From Candidatus Poribacteria bacterium (GTDB lineage: Bacteria > Poribacteria > WGA-4E > GCA-2687025), in NCBI GenBank assembly GCA_002687025.1, contig NYZG01000222.1, forward strand, positions 1-33,025: DNA of 33,025 nt. Reading direction: 5' to 3'. Shown piece after piece: positions 6,562 to 16,003 of the stretch (its first letter is position 1; the number at the start of each line of letters is the position of its first letter). The notes under the pieces are model-generated. The model had not been told where the DNA came from. It did no database searches and saw only the letters and a list, made by a program, of their open reading frames with translations. A program made the position numbers and the translations under genes.

Positions 6562-9500
6562 CTACTGTGCTGATTCGGATTCCGCGATGGGCACTTCGAC
6601 GTAGATGGTCGTGCCCTCGCCGACAGTGGACTCCACGCGCAGACCACCACCAACGGACTGCAGCCGCTCCTCCATGGCAAGAAGCCCGAAGCGTTCCTCA
6701 ACAGGCCCAGCCATCACTTTCTCTGGATCGAAGCCAACCCCATCGTCCTCGATGAGTACATGGAGTCTACGGTTGCGCTCCCGCATGATGAGGCTGATGG
6801 ACTTCGCTTCGGCGTGGCGGACGATGTTCGTAAGCGCCCCATGAACCACGCGGTATACCGCGATCTCCACATCCTCGGACAGGCCATAGCCATCCTCGCT
6901 ATCGGCGTAGAACTCCGCGGTGACCCCTAGCTGAGCGCCCAGGCTGTCCACATCCTGACTCAACGCGACGTTGAGGCCGAAGTGGTCGACAGAGCTGGGA
7001 CGGAGCCCGAACGATAGCGTGCGCACACGCTCCAGCGCGTCGCCGGTGGCCTCGCGTAGCTCTCCTACGCGCCGACGGACGGCATCCAGTGTGTTGGCGT
7101 CTTCGAGCACTCTGAGACTGACCAGCAAGGAACTCAGCGCCTGGCCGGTCTGGTCGTGTAGCTCTCGAGCGATCCGCGTCCTTTCCTCCTCCTGCGCAGA
7201 CAGGATGCGCCGTAGGAGGAGCGTTCTTTCCCTCTGGGACCTGCTCAGTTCCTGTTCCGCGCGGACGCGGTCTTCGAGCTCACGATTGAGCTCTTCCGTG
7301 CGCACCCTTACGCGCTCCTCAAGACGGCGCTCGTACTGCTTCCGCTCGGTGATGTCGCGGGTAATGGCCGCGACCGGCCCTTCCTGCATGGGGACAAAGT
7401 GCGTCTCGCGTGTGTGGAGTTCCTCCCCGATAGTCAGTTCGTATTCCACTATCTGCACTTCGCCAGTTGCCATCGCCGCGTGGATGGCTTCCAGAACCCG
7501 CGCGGCCACTGCCGGAGGAGCGACGTCCCTCGCGGCTTTCCCCAGTAGCTCCTCGCGAGGAAGGTACATCGCCGTATCGCGGCCGCCATGGACGGACTGG
7601 ATGACGCCATCGCCATCGAGTTCATAGATCAGATCGGGCATCGCGTCGAACAGCGCCTGCCTGTTCGATGCGCGTACCGCCAGTTCTGCCTCCGCCTCTC
7701 TGCGTTCGGTGATGTCGCGAATCGCCGTCACGCGAGCGCGTCGGCCCTTCCACACGGTGTTGCGGGCTCGGATCTCCACCGGGAACGTGGTCGCATCCTT
7801 CCGAAGCGCCAGATGCTCGTACGGGCCGTAGCCCCCGTGCGTCCGTTCCTCCCTCACGCGCGCCCTCGACTCCGGCGCAAGGAGGTCCGGAACGCGCTTG
7901 CCGGCCAACTCCGCGGCGCTGTACCCGAGCATCTCCGCGAACCGGTCGTTCACATGCAGAATGCCGTCGTCATCGCTAATGCCGATGCCCTCGAAGCTGG
8001 CTTCCGCAAGCGTGCGGAAGCGCTCTTCGCTTTCCCGCAGTTCCTCTTGCGCCTCCATCAGCTCCGTGATGTCGCGGTTTATACCGATGAGACCGACGAT
8101 CTCCCCGTCGGCGTCTCTGACGGGCGCCTTCGTCACGTGCTTCCACCCGTGCCTATGGTCGGCCCGCACCATCGGCTCGTGGATGTTCGTGACCAGCTCT
8201 CCCGTCGTGAGCAGCCTGTCCTCCTCGGCGCGGAGGACGTGTGCGCGATCCTCGGGAACGAGATCGTCGTCGGTCTTGCCCACCAAGTCGTTGGGGTCCT
8301 GCATGCCGTGCTCACGCGCGGTCGCCTCATTCGCACGGAGGAATCGAGACTCGCGGTCCTTGAAGTAGATCGCGTCGGGGATGCCGGTCATCAACGCGTG
8401 GAAAAGGCGCTGCTCCTCCAGCAACTGCTCCTCGACCGCCTTGCGCTCCGTGATGTCCGTGAGGACCACCATCAGACCCAGCAGATCGCCGTCCTCATCT
8501 TGCACGGCCGCGCCAGCTCTGTCTGCCCAGAGTGTGGAGCCGTCCTTGCGCACAAATCGACTCTCGCTCCGTGTGCCCCGCGCCCGGCCCGTGGCGACCT
8601 CGCGATACCGTCGGCCCAGGTCCTCCCGGTCCTCGAGGTGCACGACATCCATCACGGACATCTCGACGAGCTCTTCGCGCGCGTACCCGAGCATCTCGCA
8701 CAGCGCGGGGTTGACGTCGATGATTCTTCCCGCTGGGTCCGCGAATCCGATCGCGACGTTGGACGCCTCGAAGAGCGCTCCATAGCGGGCCTCCGCCCGC
8801 ATCAGGGCCTCCCGCGTCTCCACGAACTCGGTCACATCTCGATTGATCCCGATCAACCCATCCACGCGACCGGCAGCGTCGCGCGTCGGGACCTTGGTCA
8901 CATGCGTCCACACGGCCCCGTCATCTGTGTCGTAGCGCTCGACTGATCCAACAACCGGCTCCCCGGTTTCGAAGAGCGTCTGCTCCTGGGCCTGGTAGTC
9001 TTGCGCGTAGCCCTCAGGGACGAAGTCGAGGTCCGTCCTACCGCCCAGGTCGTCCGCATGCTCTACACCCATATTGGCCAGGACGGCGGAATTCACGTGT
9101 GTAAAGCGATGCTCTCGGTCCTTGAAGTAGATCTGATCCGGCAATCGGTCCATCAGAGCACGGAACAGGCGTTCCATTCGTCCAGCCGTCTCCTGCGCGC
9201 GCTTCGGGCCCGTGATGTCCCGCAGAGCGCACACAACAGCCGTGTCTCCCGACTCGGGCTCGCCTATCCTGTGCGCTGTACAGCTGAAGTAGCGGGCGCC
9301 GTCGTCTGTTGGGACTCGAACCTCGCGCACGCAGGCAACACCTGTCACATTCGCCTCCTGCCCCGCGGCGTCCAACGACTCCATGAGCTCGGAGGGAATC
9401 CCCAACTCTCCCCAGGTCTTCCCCACGGTCGGCCCGGTCGCCGCGCTCACGCCTCGGAGACCGTCAGGGGAGGCGTACAGACACCGCCCGTCGGAATCAT

Positions 9501-9570
9501 GGATGAAGAGGCGATCTGGCGAGCCGGACAGGACGGTGTCTAGCGCGGAGAGTGTTTTGGGGTCAAGCAT
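6562..9570 (-). CDS. Six-PAS cytoplasmic sensor histidine kinase (NarX/DesK-type HisKA_3)
   Basis: 1002 aa with no membrane segments, so a soluble sensor. Six PAS domains follow one another at roughly 5-125, 130-250, 258-378, 385-505, 512-630 and 635-750. PAS2 and PAS4 are close duplicates (both with Y-F-K-D-R-E, G-x-T-D-x-D-x-V-P-E, H-V-T-K, G-L-I-G-I-N-R-D). A coiled coil (750-800) leads to the dimerisation helix with R-E-L-H-D-Q-T-G-Q; H805 is the expected phosphorylated His. The HATPase follows with A-L-T-N-I-V-R-H-A, D-D-G-V-G-F and G-L-L-A-M-E-E-R. This class normally signals to a NarL/FixJ response regulator, and none is encoded nearby. GAGGAG (9575-9580) precedes the ATG. It is divergent from the cyclase gene. 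The ligands are unknown; no heme or flavin motif is evident. Confidence 0.92.
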   Translation of the reverse strand: MLDPKTLSALDTVLSGSPDRLFIHDSDGRCLYASPDGLRGVSAATGPTVGKTWGELGIPSELMESLDAAGQEANVTGVACVREVRVPTDDGARYFSCTAHRIGEPESGDTAVVCALRDITGPKRAQETAGRMERLFRALMDRLPDQIYFKDREHRFTHVNSAVLANMGVEHADDLGGRTDLDFVPEGYAQDYQAQEQTLFETGEPVVGSVERYDTDDGAVWTHVTKVPTRDAAGRVDGLIGINRDVTEFVETREALMRAEARYGALFEASNVAIGFADPAGRIIDVNPALCEMLGYAREELVEMSVMDVVHLEDREDLGRRYREVATGRARGTRSESRFVRKDGSTLWADRAGAAVQDEDGDLLGLMVVLTDITERKAVEEQLLEEQRLFHALMTGIPDAIYFKDRESRFLRANEATAREHGMQDPNDLVGKTDDDLVPEDRAHVLRAEEDRLLTTGELVTNIHEPMVRADHRHGWKHVTKAPVRDADGEIVGLIGINRDITELMEAQEELRESEERFRTLAEASFEGIGISDDDGILHVNDRFAEMLGYSAAELAGKRVPDLLAPESRARVREERTHGGYGPYEHLALRKDATTFPVEIRARNTVWKGRRARVTAIRDITERREAEAELAVRASNRQALFDAMPDLIYELDGDGVIQSVHGGRDTAMYLPREELLGKAARDVAPPAVAARVLEAIHAAMATGEVQIVEYELTIGEELHTRETHFVPMQEGPVAAITRDITERKQYERRLEERVRVRTEELNRELEDRVRAEQELSRSQRERTLLLRRILSAQEEERTRIARELHDQTGQALSSLLVSLRVLEDANTLDAVRRRVGELREATGDALERVRTLSFGLRPSSVDHFGLNVALSQDVDSLGAQLGVTAEFYADSEDGYGLSEDVEIAVYRVVHGALTNIVRHAEAKSISLIMRERNRRLHVLIEDDGVGFDPEKVMAGPVEERFGLLAMEERLQSVGGGLRVESTVGEGTTIYVEVPIAESESAQ

Positions 9571-9790
9571 GTTTCTCCTCGTCCGATGGCCGGCGCTGGG
9601 AGCTTGACAGTCGGTCGTCGACCTCCGGGCGCCGACGCAGCTAGCTTAGCATACCGCATGGCCGGAACACGGCCACCGCCGCGCGGCTCCGGGCCCCGGG
9701 AACACCTGGACGCGGCCACCGGTTGCAGCGTGCGCCGTTGGCTGTGACAATCGCCTCGGGGACCGGCTACGCTGGGGTGGACAATAGGAT
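9571..9790. promoter_or_regulatory. Divergent promoter region of kinase and cyclase genes
   Basis: This 220-base gap separates two divergently transcribed signalling genes and must hold promoters for both. A TTGACA-like hexamer occurs at 9604-9609, but I find no -10 box at proper spacing. The cyclase ATG has only a weak ribosome binding site (GGA just before it). No clear operator dyad was seen. Confidence 0.35.
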
Positions 9791-12700
9791 ATGGAGTGCC
9801 CGCACTGCGGCCATAGCAACAGGACCGGCGCGAATTTCTGCTCGCACTGCGGGCAATCGACGGCGAACGTCTGCCCATCCTGCGGCGCGGACGCGGATGC
9901 CGACGCGAACTTCTGCGACATGTGCGGAACGTCGCTGGGTTCTTCCGAGCCACCCGTCGTCGCGGAGCCGGTTCCTCAACCCGCCACAGTTGTCCCGACA
10001 ACGCCGTCCGCCGAACGCCGGCAGCTTACCGTGGTCTTCTGCGATGTCGTCGGCTCTACGGAGCTCTCGGGACGGCTCGACCCCGAGGCGCTCCGCGATG
10101 TGATCCGCGCCTACCAGACGGCCGCGGAGAAAGTGATTCTGCGCTACGAGGGCCACATCGCGCAGTACCTCGGTGACGGTCTGCTCGTGTACTTCGGCTA
10201 CCCCCACGCCCACGAAGACGACGTGCATAGGGCGACACGAGCCGCACTGGGCATACTCGGCGCGCTGTCGCTCCTGGCGCCCGAGATTCGCGAACGATGG
10301 GGAGTCGACCTCGAGGTCCGCATTGGCGCGCACACGGGTCATGTCGTCGTCGGGGACATGGGCGGGGATGAGGTACGCGAGTCGCTCGCCGTGGGCGATA
10401 CACCGAACATCGCCGCGCGCGTGCAGGACATCGCGGAGCCGGGCTCCCTGGTCATCACCGACGCGTCGTATCGCATCGTGCAGGGCTTCTTCGACTGCGC
10501 GGCGCTGGGAGCGCACGCCCTCAGAGGCGTGCCGGTCCCCGTCGAGCTGCACCGCGTCCTGCACGAGAGTTCCGCGAAGACACGCCTCGATGTCGCGGCG
10601 ACGGTCGGCCTGACGCCGCTCGTCGGCCGGGAGCGAGAAGTCGGCGTGCTGCGCCATCGATGGGAAGACGTGAAGCGGGGCGCCGGCCACGTCATCTCAT
10701 TTCGGGGCGAGGGCGGCATCGGAAAATCGCGTCTGCTGAGTTCGCTCAAGGAGCATGTCGCTCTCGATGCGGACGCCTGGCTCACTGAGAGCCAATGTTC
10801 GGCTCATCACCGGAACACCGCGCTGTATCCCGTGATCGAGCTGTTCGAGAACACCGTGCTCGGGTTTACGAGAGAGGATACGCCCGCCTCAAAGCGGGAC
10901 AAACTCACCGGTCTCTTGGCACAGTATGGCTTCGAGTTGGGCGAGGCGGTTCCACTGTTCGGCGAGCTGTTCGCCATCCCGCCGGCAGACGGCGCGACGC
11001 CGTCGGACCTGTCCCCCGCGCAGAGGAAGCAGAGGGTGCTCGAGGGGTTCGTGCGTATGCTCTGCATCCGCGCGACTCAGCAACCGGTCCTGTTCATCAT
11101 GGAGGATCTGCAGTGGGCAGACCCGTCCACGCTGGAACTCCTGGGCATGATGATGGACCAGGTCTCCGCGGTCCCGTTCCTCATGGCTCTTACGTCGCGA
11201 CCGGAATTCGAGCCGCCATGGGGCCAGCGCTCGTACGCCACGCAGGTGAGTCTTACGCGGCTGCCTGCCGAAGATACCGTCGACATGCTAAGCCGAATGA
11301 CCGGTGGCAAGACGCTGCCCAGCGAGGTCGTCGAGCAGGTGGTCGCCAAGACGGACGGTGTGCCGCTGTTCGTCGAGGAGCTACTGAAGACGGTCCTCGA
11401 ATCCGACATGGTCGAGGAGAGGGACGGACGCTACGAGCTGACACGGCCACTTCCAGCGCTCGGAATCCCATCGACGCTCCACGCATCGCTGATGGCGCGG
11501 TTGGACCGGCTGGCGGCGGTTCGCGACGTGCTCCAGTTGGCCGCGACGGTCGGACGCGAGTTTAGCTACCAGCTTCTGAGGGCCGTGTCGCCGCTGGACG
11601 AGGCGACGTTGCGCGCGCATCTCGCTGAGCTGGTCGGCGCGGAGTTCCTCTACCCACGCGGCGCGCCACCCACGGCGACGTACACCTTCAAGCACGCTCT
11701 GGTCCAAGACGCGGCGTACGGGTCGCTTCTGAGGAGTACGCAGCAGCAGTATCACCACAGCATCGCGGAAGCCCTGCGAGCCGACTCCGCGGGAGACGGC
11801 GAAACCGAGCCGGAGCTGCTGGCGCATCACTACACGGAAGCCGGCCGGCCGCGGGAAGCGCTTGCCTACTGGCACAGGGCCGGTATCTGCGCCAACGAGC
11901 GCGCCGCCACGCTCGAAGCGATCAGCCATCTGACGAAGGCCCAGGAGCTCATCAACGCGCTGCCGTCGTCCGAGGAAGGTCAGACGCGCGAGTTCGATGT
12001 GCTCACCGCGCTGGGGCCGGCGCTCATCGCGTCGCGAGGTTACGCGGCGCCAGAGGTGAAGGCGACATACACACGCGCGCTCGACCTCAGTGAAGAGCTT
12101 GGTGACGACAGCTCCGACCAGTTCCGCGCCTTGGCCGGTCTGTGGAGCTACTACATGTCGCGAGGCCCCCTGGAGACGGCTCGGAAGATCGCGGAACAGC
12201 TTCTCGCGACTGCCCAACGCCTGGGCGACCGCACGCTCCAGTTGAGCGCGCGCGCGATGCTGGCGGATGTCGTGTACAACGCTGGCGACTTCGAAGGCGC
12301 TGTCGAGCATGGCGAGGCCGGAATCGCGCTCGGCCGCGCGGCGACGACGGAGTCCGAAACGGCGTGGGGTGACGACGGCATCATGTGCCGCATCTGGGTG
12401 TCGTGGGCCCTGTCCCGCTTGGGCCACGCTGCCCGCGCCCGAGCCATGTCCGACCAGGCGTTTTCTCTCGGCACGGCACACCCCTCGGCCCTCGTACGCA
12501 CCGAGGCGCACGCCTACATGTCCGGCTTCCACCGCGACAGCCGCGAATACGACGTGGCAGACGAGCACTGCGCCGAACTGGTCTCCCTGTCGACGGAGTA
12601 CGGCTTCCCGCTGTTCGGCGCGATTGCGGACATGCATGGCGGGTGGCTGGCGGCGTGGCGCGGCGATGGGGACGGTGTCGCTCGAATTCAGGCGGGCATC

Positions 12701-13150
12701 GACGCATGGCGCGCGTCCGGCAGCACTGTCGCGGCGCCGGCGTTCCTCGGCCTGCTGGCCGACGGATGCGCCGCTGTTGGTGACATCCAAACGGGTCTGC
12801 CAGCCGTAGCGGAAGCGATAACGTGCAGCGAGCAGACGGGGGCGATGCACAGTATAGCCGAGCTGCATCGCATACGAGCGGAATTGCTCCGCCAATGTGT
12901 CGGCGAGGACGGCGAGCCCCGCGTGGCGGAGGCCGAGGCGTCCTTCCGGCAAGCGATCGAGTTCGCGCGCCAACAGCAGGCGCGGGCGGGCGAGTTGCGC
13001 GCGGCCATCGGCCTGTGCAGACTGTGGAAGAGCGTGGGCAAGGAGGCCGACGCTCGGGCTCTGCTGGACGACGTGCGCGGCTGGTTTGCCGGCCGCCTGG
13101 ACACGCAGGACCTACAGGACGCTCACGCGCTGCGGGAGGCGCTGGCCTGA
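9791..13150 (+). CDS. Zinc-ribbon / class III nucleotide cyclase / AAA ATPase / TPR signalling protein
   Basis: 1119 aa. Two zinc ribbons start the protein (C3, C6, C17, C20; C28, C31, C42, C45). A class III cyclase domain spans about 76-260: metal Asp D85 (V-F-C-D-V-V-G-S-T), second metal Asp D129 (Y-L-G-D-G-L-L-V-Y-F-G), and N206/R210 in N-I-A-A-R, so the core catalytic residues are present. An AAA_16-type ATPase follows, with Walker A G306-S313 (G-E-G-G-I-G-K-S) and Walker B around 432-439 (ending E-D). From about 640 the protein is TPR-like helices to the end, with no HTH. This architecture is common in soil and marine bacteria, where it is thought to make cAMP in response to an unknown signal. 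It is divergent from a PAS kinase; the sulfotransferase gene follows 38 bases later. Confidence 0.92.
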   Translation: MECPHCGHSNRTGANFCSHCGQSTANVCPSCGADADADANFCDMCGTSLGSSEPPVVAEPVPQPATVVPTTPSAERRQLTVVFCDVVGSTELSGRLDPEALRDVIRAYQTAAEKVILRYEGHIAQYLGDGLLVYFGYPHAHEDDVHRATRAALGILGALSLLAPEIRERWGVDLEVRIGAHTGHVVVGDMGGDEVRESLAVGDTPNIAARVQDIAEPGSLVITDASYRIVQGFFDCAALGAHALRGVPVPVELHRVLHESSAKTRLDVAATVGLTPLVGREREVGVLRHRWEDVKRGAGHVISFRGEGGIGKSRLLSSLKEHVALDADAWLTESQCSAHHRNTALYPVIELFENTVLGFTREDTPASKRDKLTGLLAQYGFELGEAVPLFGELFAIPPADGATPSDLSPAQRKQRVLEGFVRMLCIRATQQPVLFIMEDLQWADPSTLELLGMMMDQVSAVPFLMALTSRPEFEPPWGQRSYATQVSLTRLPAEDTVDMLSRMTGGKTLPSEVVEQVVAKTDGVPLFVEELLKTVLESDMVEERDGRYELTRPLPALGIPSTLHASLMARLDRLAAVRDVLQLAATVGREFSYQLLRAVSPLDEATLRAHLAELVGAEFLYPRGAPPTATYTFKHALVQDAAYGSLLRSTQQQYHHSIAEALRADSAGDGETEPELLAHHYTEAGRPREALAYWHRAGICANERAATLEAISHLTKAQELINALPSSEEGQTREFDVLTALGPALIASRGYAAPEVKATYTRALDLSEELGDDSSDQFRALAGLWSYYMSRGPLETARKIAEQLLATAQRLGDRTLQLSARAMLADVVYNAGDFEGAVEHGEAGIALGRAATTESETAWGDDGIMCRIWVSWALSRLGHAARARAMSDQAFSLGTAHPSALVRTEAHAYMSGFHRDSREYDVADEHCAELVSLSTEYGFPLFGAIADMHGGWLAAWRGDGDGVARIQAGIDAWRASGSTVAAPAFLGLLADGCAAVGDIQTGLPAVAEAITCSEQTGAMHSIAELHRIRAELLRQCVGEDGEPRVAEAEASFRQAIEFARQQQARAGELRAAIGLCRLWKSVGKEADARALLDDVRGWFAGRLDTQDLQDAHALREALA

Positions 13151-13188
13151 GGTGGCCGGCGAGGAGGCGCGCCAACAGGGGGAATACC

Positions 13189-14100
13189 ATGAGCACCATT
13201 GCGACCACGTGGCCCACCAAGACGCGAGACCTTCACAACCACCACTTCGACTCGACCGTGTGGGACGGGTTCCCGTTCCGCGACGATGACATCGTCATCT
13301 CGACCTACGCCAAGTCCGGGACGACATGGGTGCAGCAGATAATCTCCCAGCTCATCTTCAACGGCGAGGAAGGGCTGCCGGTGGCGGAGATGTCACCGTG
13401 GGTGGACCTGCGCGTACCGCCGAAGGAGGTCAAGCTCCCCGCGATCGAAGCGCAGGAGCACCGGCGTTTCCTGAAGACGCACCTGCCCGTAGACGCCCTG
13501 GTGTTTTCGCCCAAGGCGAAATACATCTACATTGCCCGCGACGGGCGGGATGTCGTTTGGAGCATGTATAACCACCACACGACCGCCAACGACACCTGGT
13601 ACGAAGCGCTCAACGACACGCCCGGCCGCGTCGGTCCCCCGATAGGCCGGCCGGCGGAGTCCGTGCGGCAGTATTTCCACGACTGGCTGGACATGGGCGG
13701 GCATCCGTTCTGGCCGTTCTGGGAGAACGTCCAATCGTGGTGGAGCGTCCGCGACCTGCCGAACGTCCTCATGCTTCACTTCGCCGCCCTGAAAGCGGAC
13801 ATGCCCAGCGAAATACGCCGGGTCGCCCGATTCCTGGATATCCCGATCGACGAAGCCTCGTGGGCCGCTATCGTCGAGCACTGCGGCTTCGAGTACATGA
13901 AGCGGAATGCCACGCTTAGCGTGCCTCTGGGCGGCGTCTTCTGGGACGGTGGCGCGCAGACGTTCATCCACCGCGGCACGAACGGTCGGTGGCACGATAC
14001 CCTCAGCGCCGTGGAAATCGACAAGTACGAGAGTCGCGCGGAGCAGGAGATAGGCGAACATTGCGCACACTGGCTCGCCACGGGTGAAGTGGCTTCCTGA
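13189..14100 (+). CDS. PAPS-dependent sulfotransferase (Sulfotransfer_1 family)
   Basis: 303 aa from the ATG at 13189, chosen because AGGGGGA (13177-13183) lies five bases before it. The 5'-phosphosulfate loop is Y-A-K-S-G-T-T-W (residues 40-47, K42). The catalytic His is probably H98 in K-T-H-L-P. The 3'-phosphate site is A-R-D-G-R-D-V-V-W-S (R117, S125). The C-terminal R-K-G motif appears as H-R-G-T-N-G-R-W at 261-268. These features match cytosolic sulfotransferases that move sulfate from PAPS to alcohols, phenols, steroids or amines. There is no signal peptide, so it should act in the cytoplasm. It follows the cyclase gene on the same strand and may be co-transcribed with it. The acceptor is unknown. 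Confidence 0.9.
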   Translation: MSTIATTWPTKTRDLHNHHFDSTVWDGFPFRDDDIVISTYAKSGTTWVQQIISQLIFNGEEGLPVAEMSPWVDLRVPPKEVKLPAIEAQEHRRFLKTHLPVDALVFSPKAKYIYIARDGRDVVWSMYNHHTTANDTWYEALNDTPGRVGPPIGRPAESVRQYFHDWLDMGGHPFWPFWENVQSWWSVRDLPNVLMLHFAALKADMPSEIRRVARFLDIPIDEASWAAIVEHCGFEYMKRNATLSVPLGGVFWDGGAQTFIHRGTNGRWHDTLSAVEIDKYESRAEQEIGEHCAHWLATGEVAS

Positions 14101-14315
14101 CACGTCTCGTGAGGTCGTTCGCCGCGCCAGTCGACAGCCTGCTCTTGCGGAGTGGCGCAGTTCGGCCGTATTCCTATAGTGGAGCGCCGCTCGTTCCTAC
14201 GACCGCGTAGTACGAGTGGATGCACGCGCGTCCCCGCCGGCCTGCGCCGCGTGGCTTGGGGATGCATGTCGGTTCGCACATGCTCGGGTAGCGTCAACAC
14301 GGTGGAGGACGCGTC

Positions 14316-14522
14316 ATGGTGCTGAACGTCAGACGGATACGGACCATCGAGGAAGTGACAGACGAGGAACGACTGCTCGACATGAGCATGGATTGGCTGG
14401 CGGCGCGTCCGCGGGACGCCCGGTTCCGCGATGGCAAGCAGTCCGTGGTTTTCGTCGACAAGCTGCCACCCCGGCCGCGCTCGCGCGGGGGAGGACCAGG
14501 GGCGGCGTACGACGCCGATTAG
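14316..14522 (+). CDS. Small hypothetical protein
   Basis: 68 aa with a good ribosome binding site (GGAGG 14304-14308, seven bases before the ATG) and codon use like its neighbours. Residues 1-45 look folded (V-R-R-I-R-T-I-E-E-V-T-D-E-E, then W-L-A-A-R-P). The C-terminus is Pro/Arg/Gly-rich. I do not recognise it. It stands alone, 215 bases after the sulfotransferase gene, and converges with the K+ channel gene. It could be a DNA- or protein-binding small protein, or a chance frame. Confidence 0.45.
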   Translation: MVLNVRRIRTIEEVTDEERLLDMSMDWLAARPRDARFRDGKQSVVFVDKLPPRPRSRGGGPGAAYDAD

Positions 14523-14557
14523 GGGCGCGCCCTCAGGGTCTCGGATCACCCACAAGG

Positions 14558-15640
14558 CTACTCGCGCGCCCGGACAAGGGCGTGCTCGAACGCCGGCCAG
14601 TCCAGACCCGTGTGCGCGACAACGGACAGCAGGTCACCCTCCTCGATGCGCTCCAAGCGCGACGGGCAGAGATGCGGCACGCCGTCCTTGATGATTGCGA
14701 ACGGGTTGATCTCGACGCGGCGCTCTTCGGCGGCGGGCAGCGCGTACGTGACGAACTCCTGCCACGTCCACCCGACAATGCGCTCCGGCACGACCGTCAT
14801 GGGGTTGGCGTCCTGCGTGTTCAGTAGCAGGCGCTGCACGATGTCGGCGCTGTGCACGTCCTGACACTCCTGCACGATCGCCAGCACCTCGAGCGTCTCC
14901 ATCACGGCGGTCGACGCCAGGTGCGAGAACATCCAGTCGTTGTCGGGACTTACGAGCACGTGCAGAACGCGCGTGTCTGCCGTCACCGTGTCGAGGATGA
15001 GGTCGACCGCCACGCGCGTCGTCCCGTCGGAGGACGGGTCGCCCGGATGCGTCGGAAACACGATGACGACCTTGTTATCCGCGAGCTTCGCTCTGGTGTA
15101 GGTGTCTTTGTCGAGCACGGAGCCCTTCACGAAGTGCACGTGTGGCAGCGCGGTGACGCTTTCGGGTAGCTGCTCGATGGCGTCATCCACAACGCACACC
15201 GGGGCGTCCGACTCGACGTGCCGGATCTCGTGGACGAATCCCGTGAAACGGGAAACACCGGGGAAGTTGAAGACCACGTATCCGTCGCGGTGCGGGTTAT
15301 CCATCAGGCCCAGCCTCGTGCGTCGTCGTCTGTCTTCGCGCGCGTCGAATACCGCGCCGATGCCGGCGCCTACGATCGCTATGTCCATCAGCCCGAACGC
15401 CATCGTGGCGTAGCGTCCGATGGACGTCTGCGCGGGCTGGTCGCCATAGCCGACGGTTGTCGCGGTCTGCCAGACCAGCCAGATCGCCTCTTCCCACGTC
15501 ACGTCCTCGACGAACCGGAGGAGGACGACGAACCCCGCGGACACAACCGCCCCCAGGATCAGCAGGTCGAACAGCAGGAGCAAGGGCTTGCGGTCCTTGA
15601 ACCGCTCGCCAAGACGCGCCGGTAGGAGGAACAGGATCAC
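14558..15640 (-). CDS. Two-TM potassium channel with RCK/TrkA-N-like cytoplasmic domain
   Basis: 360 aa. Two membrane helices (about 20-43 and 76-98) flank a pore loop with the K+ selectivity filter T-V-G-Y-G-D at 62-67. Residues 118-250 have the shape of an RCK N-lobe (Y-V-V-F-N-F-P-G-V-S-R-F; V-H-F-V-K-G-S-V-L-D). The usual G-x-G-x-x-G nucleotide loop is replaced by N-F-P-G-V-S, so NAD(H) or ATP binding may be altered or lost. Residues 270-360 look like RCK_C. The start is GTG (15638-15640) with GGAG at 15647-15650. The channel would be in the inner membrane, for regulated K+ flow. It is not in an obvious operon. Confidence 0.87.
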   Translation of the reverse strand: MILFLLPARLGERFKDRKPLLLLFDLLILGAVVSAGFVVLLRFVEDVTWEEAIWLVWQTATTVGYGDQPAQTSIGRYATMAFGLMDIAIVGAGIGAVFDAREDRRRRTRLGLMDNPHRDGYVVFNFPGVSRFTGFVHEIRHVESDAPVCVVDDAIEQLPESVTALPHVHFVKGSVLDKDTYTRAKLADNKVVIVFPTHPGDPSSDGTTRVAVDLILDTVTADTRVLHVLVSPDNDWMFSHLASTAVMETLEVLAIVQECQDVHSADIVQRLLLNTQDANPMTVVPERIVGWTWQEFVTYALPAAEERRVEINPFAIIKDGVPHLCPSRLERIEEGDLLSVVAHTGLDWPAFEHALVRARE

Positions 15641-16003
15641 GGCAGGCTCCAGGGACTCCGCAACCTACCATGGCGTCGCTCTCGCCATCAACGGCCGCCA
15701 TCCGCGCAATCTCGACTGGGATGGCGCTGGGGCTGTGTCGCGCGATCCGCACACATCAGCCATCGCCACGGCGTGTACATCGGCGCGGCGCTCGCCGGAG
15801 CGGAGCACGCGCCAGCCTTATGCCTACTCACGCCTCGGCGCCGCGAGCCAGGTCGGGGAGCCAACCAGTCTCGCCGCCCGCTCACGCCCACGGAGCGCGT
15901 GGTCCATACCGCGGCGCCGTGCGTCGTGCGCAGCCCGGCCGACTCGTACGCTGGCGAGCGGCAGCTGGGCGGCTCACGACAGCCTGACAGGTTGGCCAGC
16001 TGG
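15641..16003. other. Non-coding gap upstream of the channel gene
   Basis: No gene is convincing here on either strand: the open frames are Arg/Ala/Pro-rich, lack ribosome binding sites and overlap each other. It should hold the promoter of the K+ channel gene (minus strand) and the end of the VapC transcript. I saw no strong hairpin with a T-tract. Confidence 0.4.

Noticed and set aside
7588..8946. 452-residue + strand open frame inside the kinase gene
   Set aside because: Antisense to PAS domains with clear motifs; no domain of its own.
11381..12973. 530-residue - strand open frame inside the cyclase gene
   Set aside because: Antisense to the TPR part of a well-supported protein; no motif or ribosome binding site.
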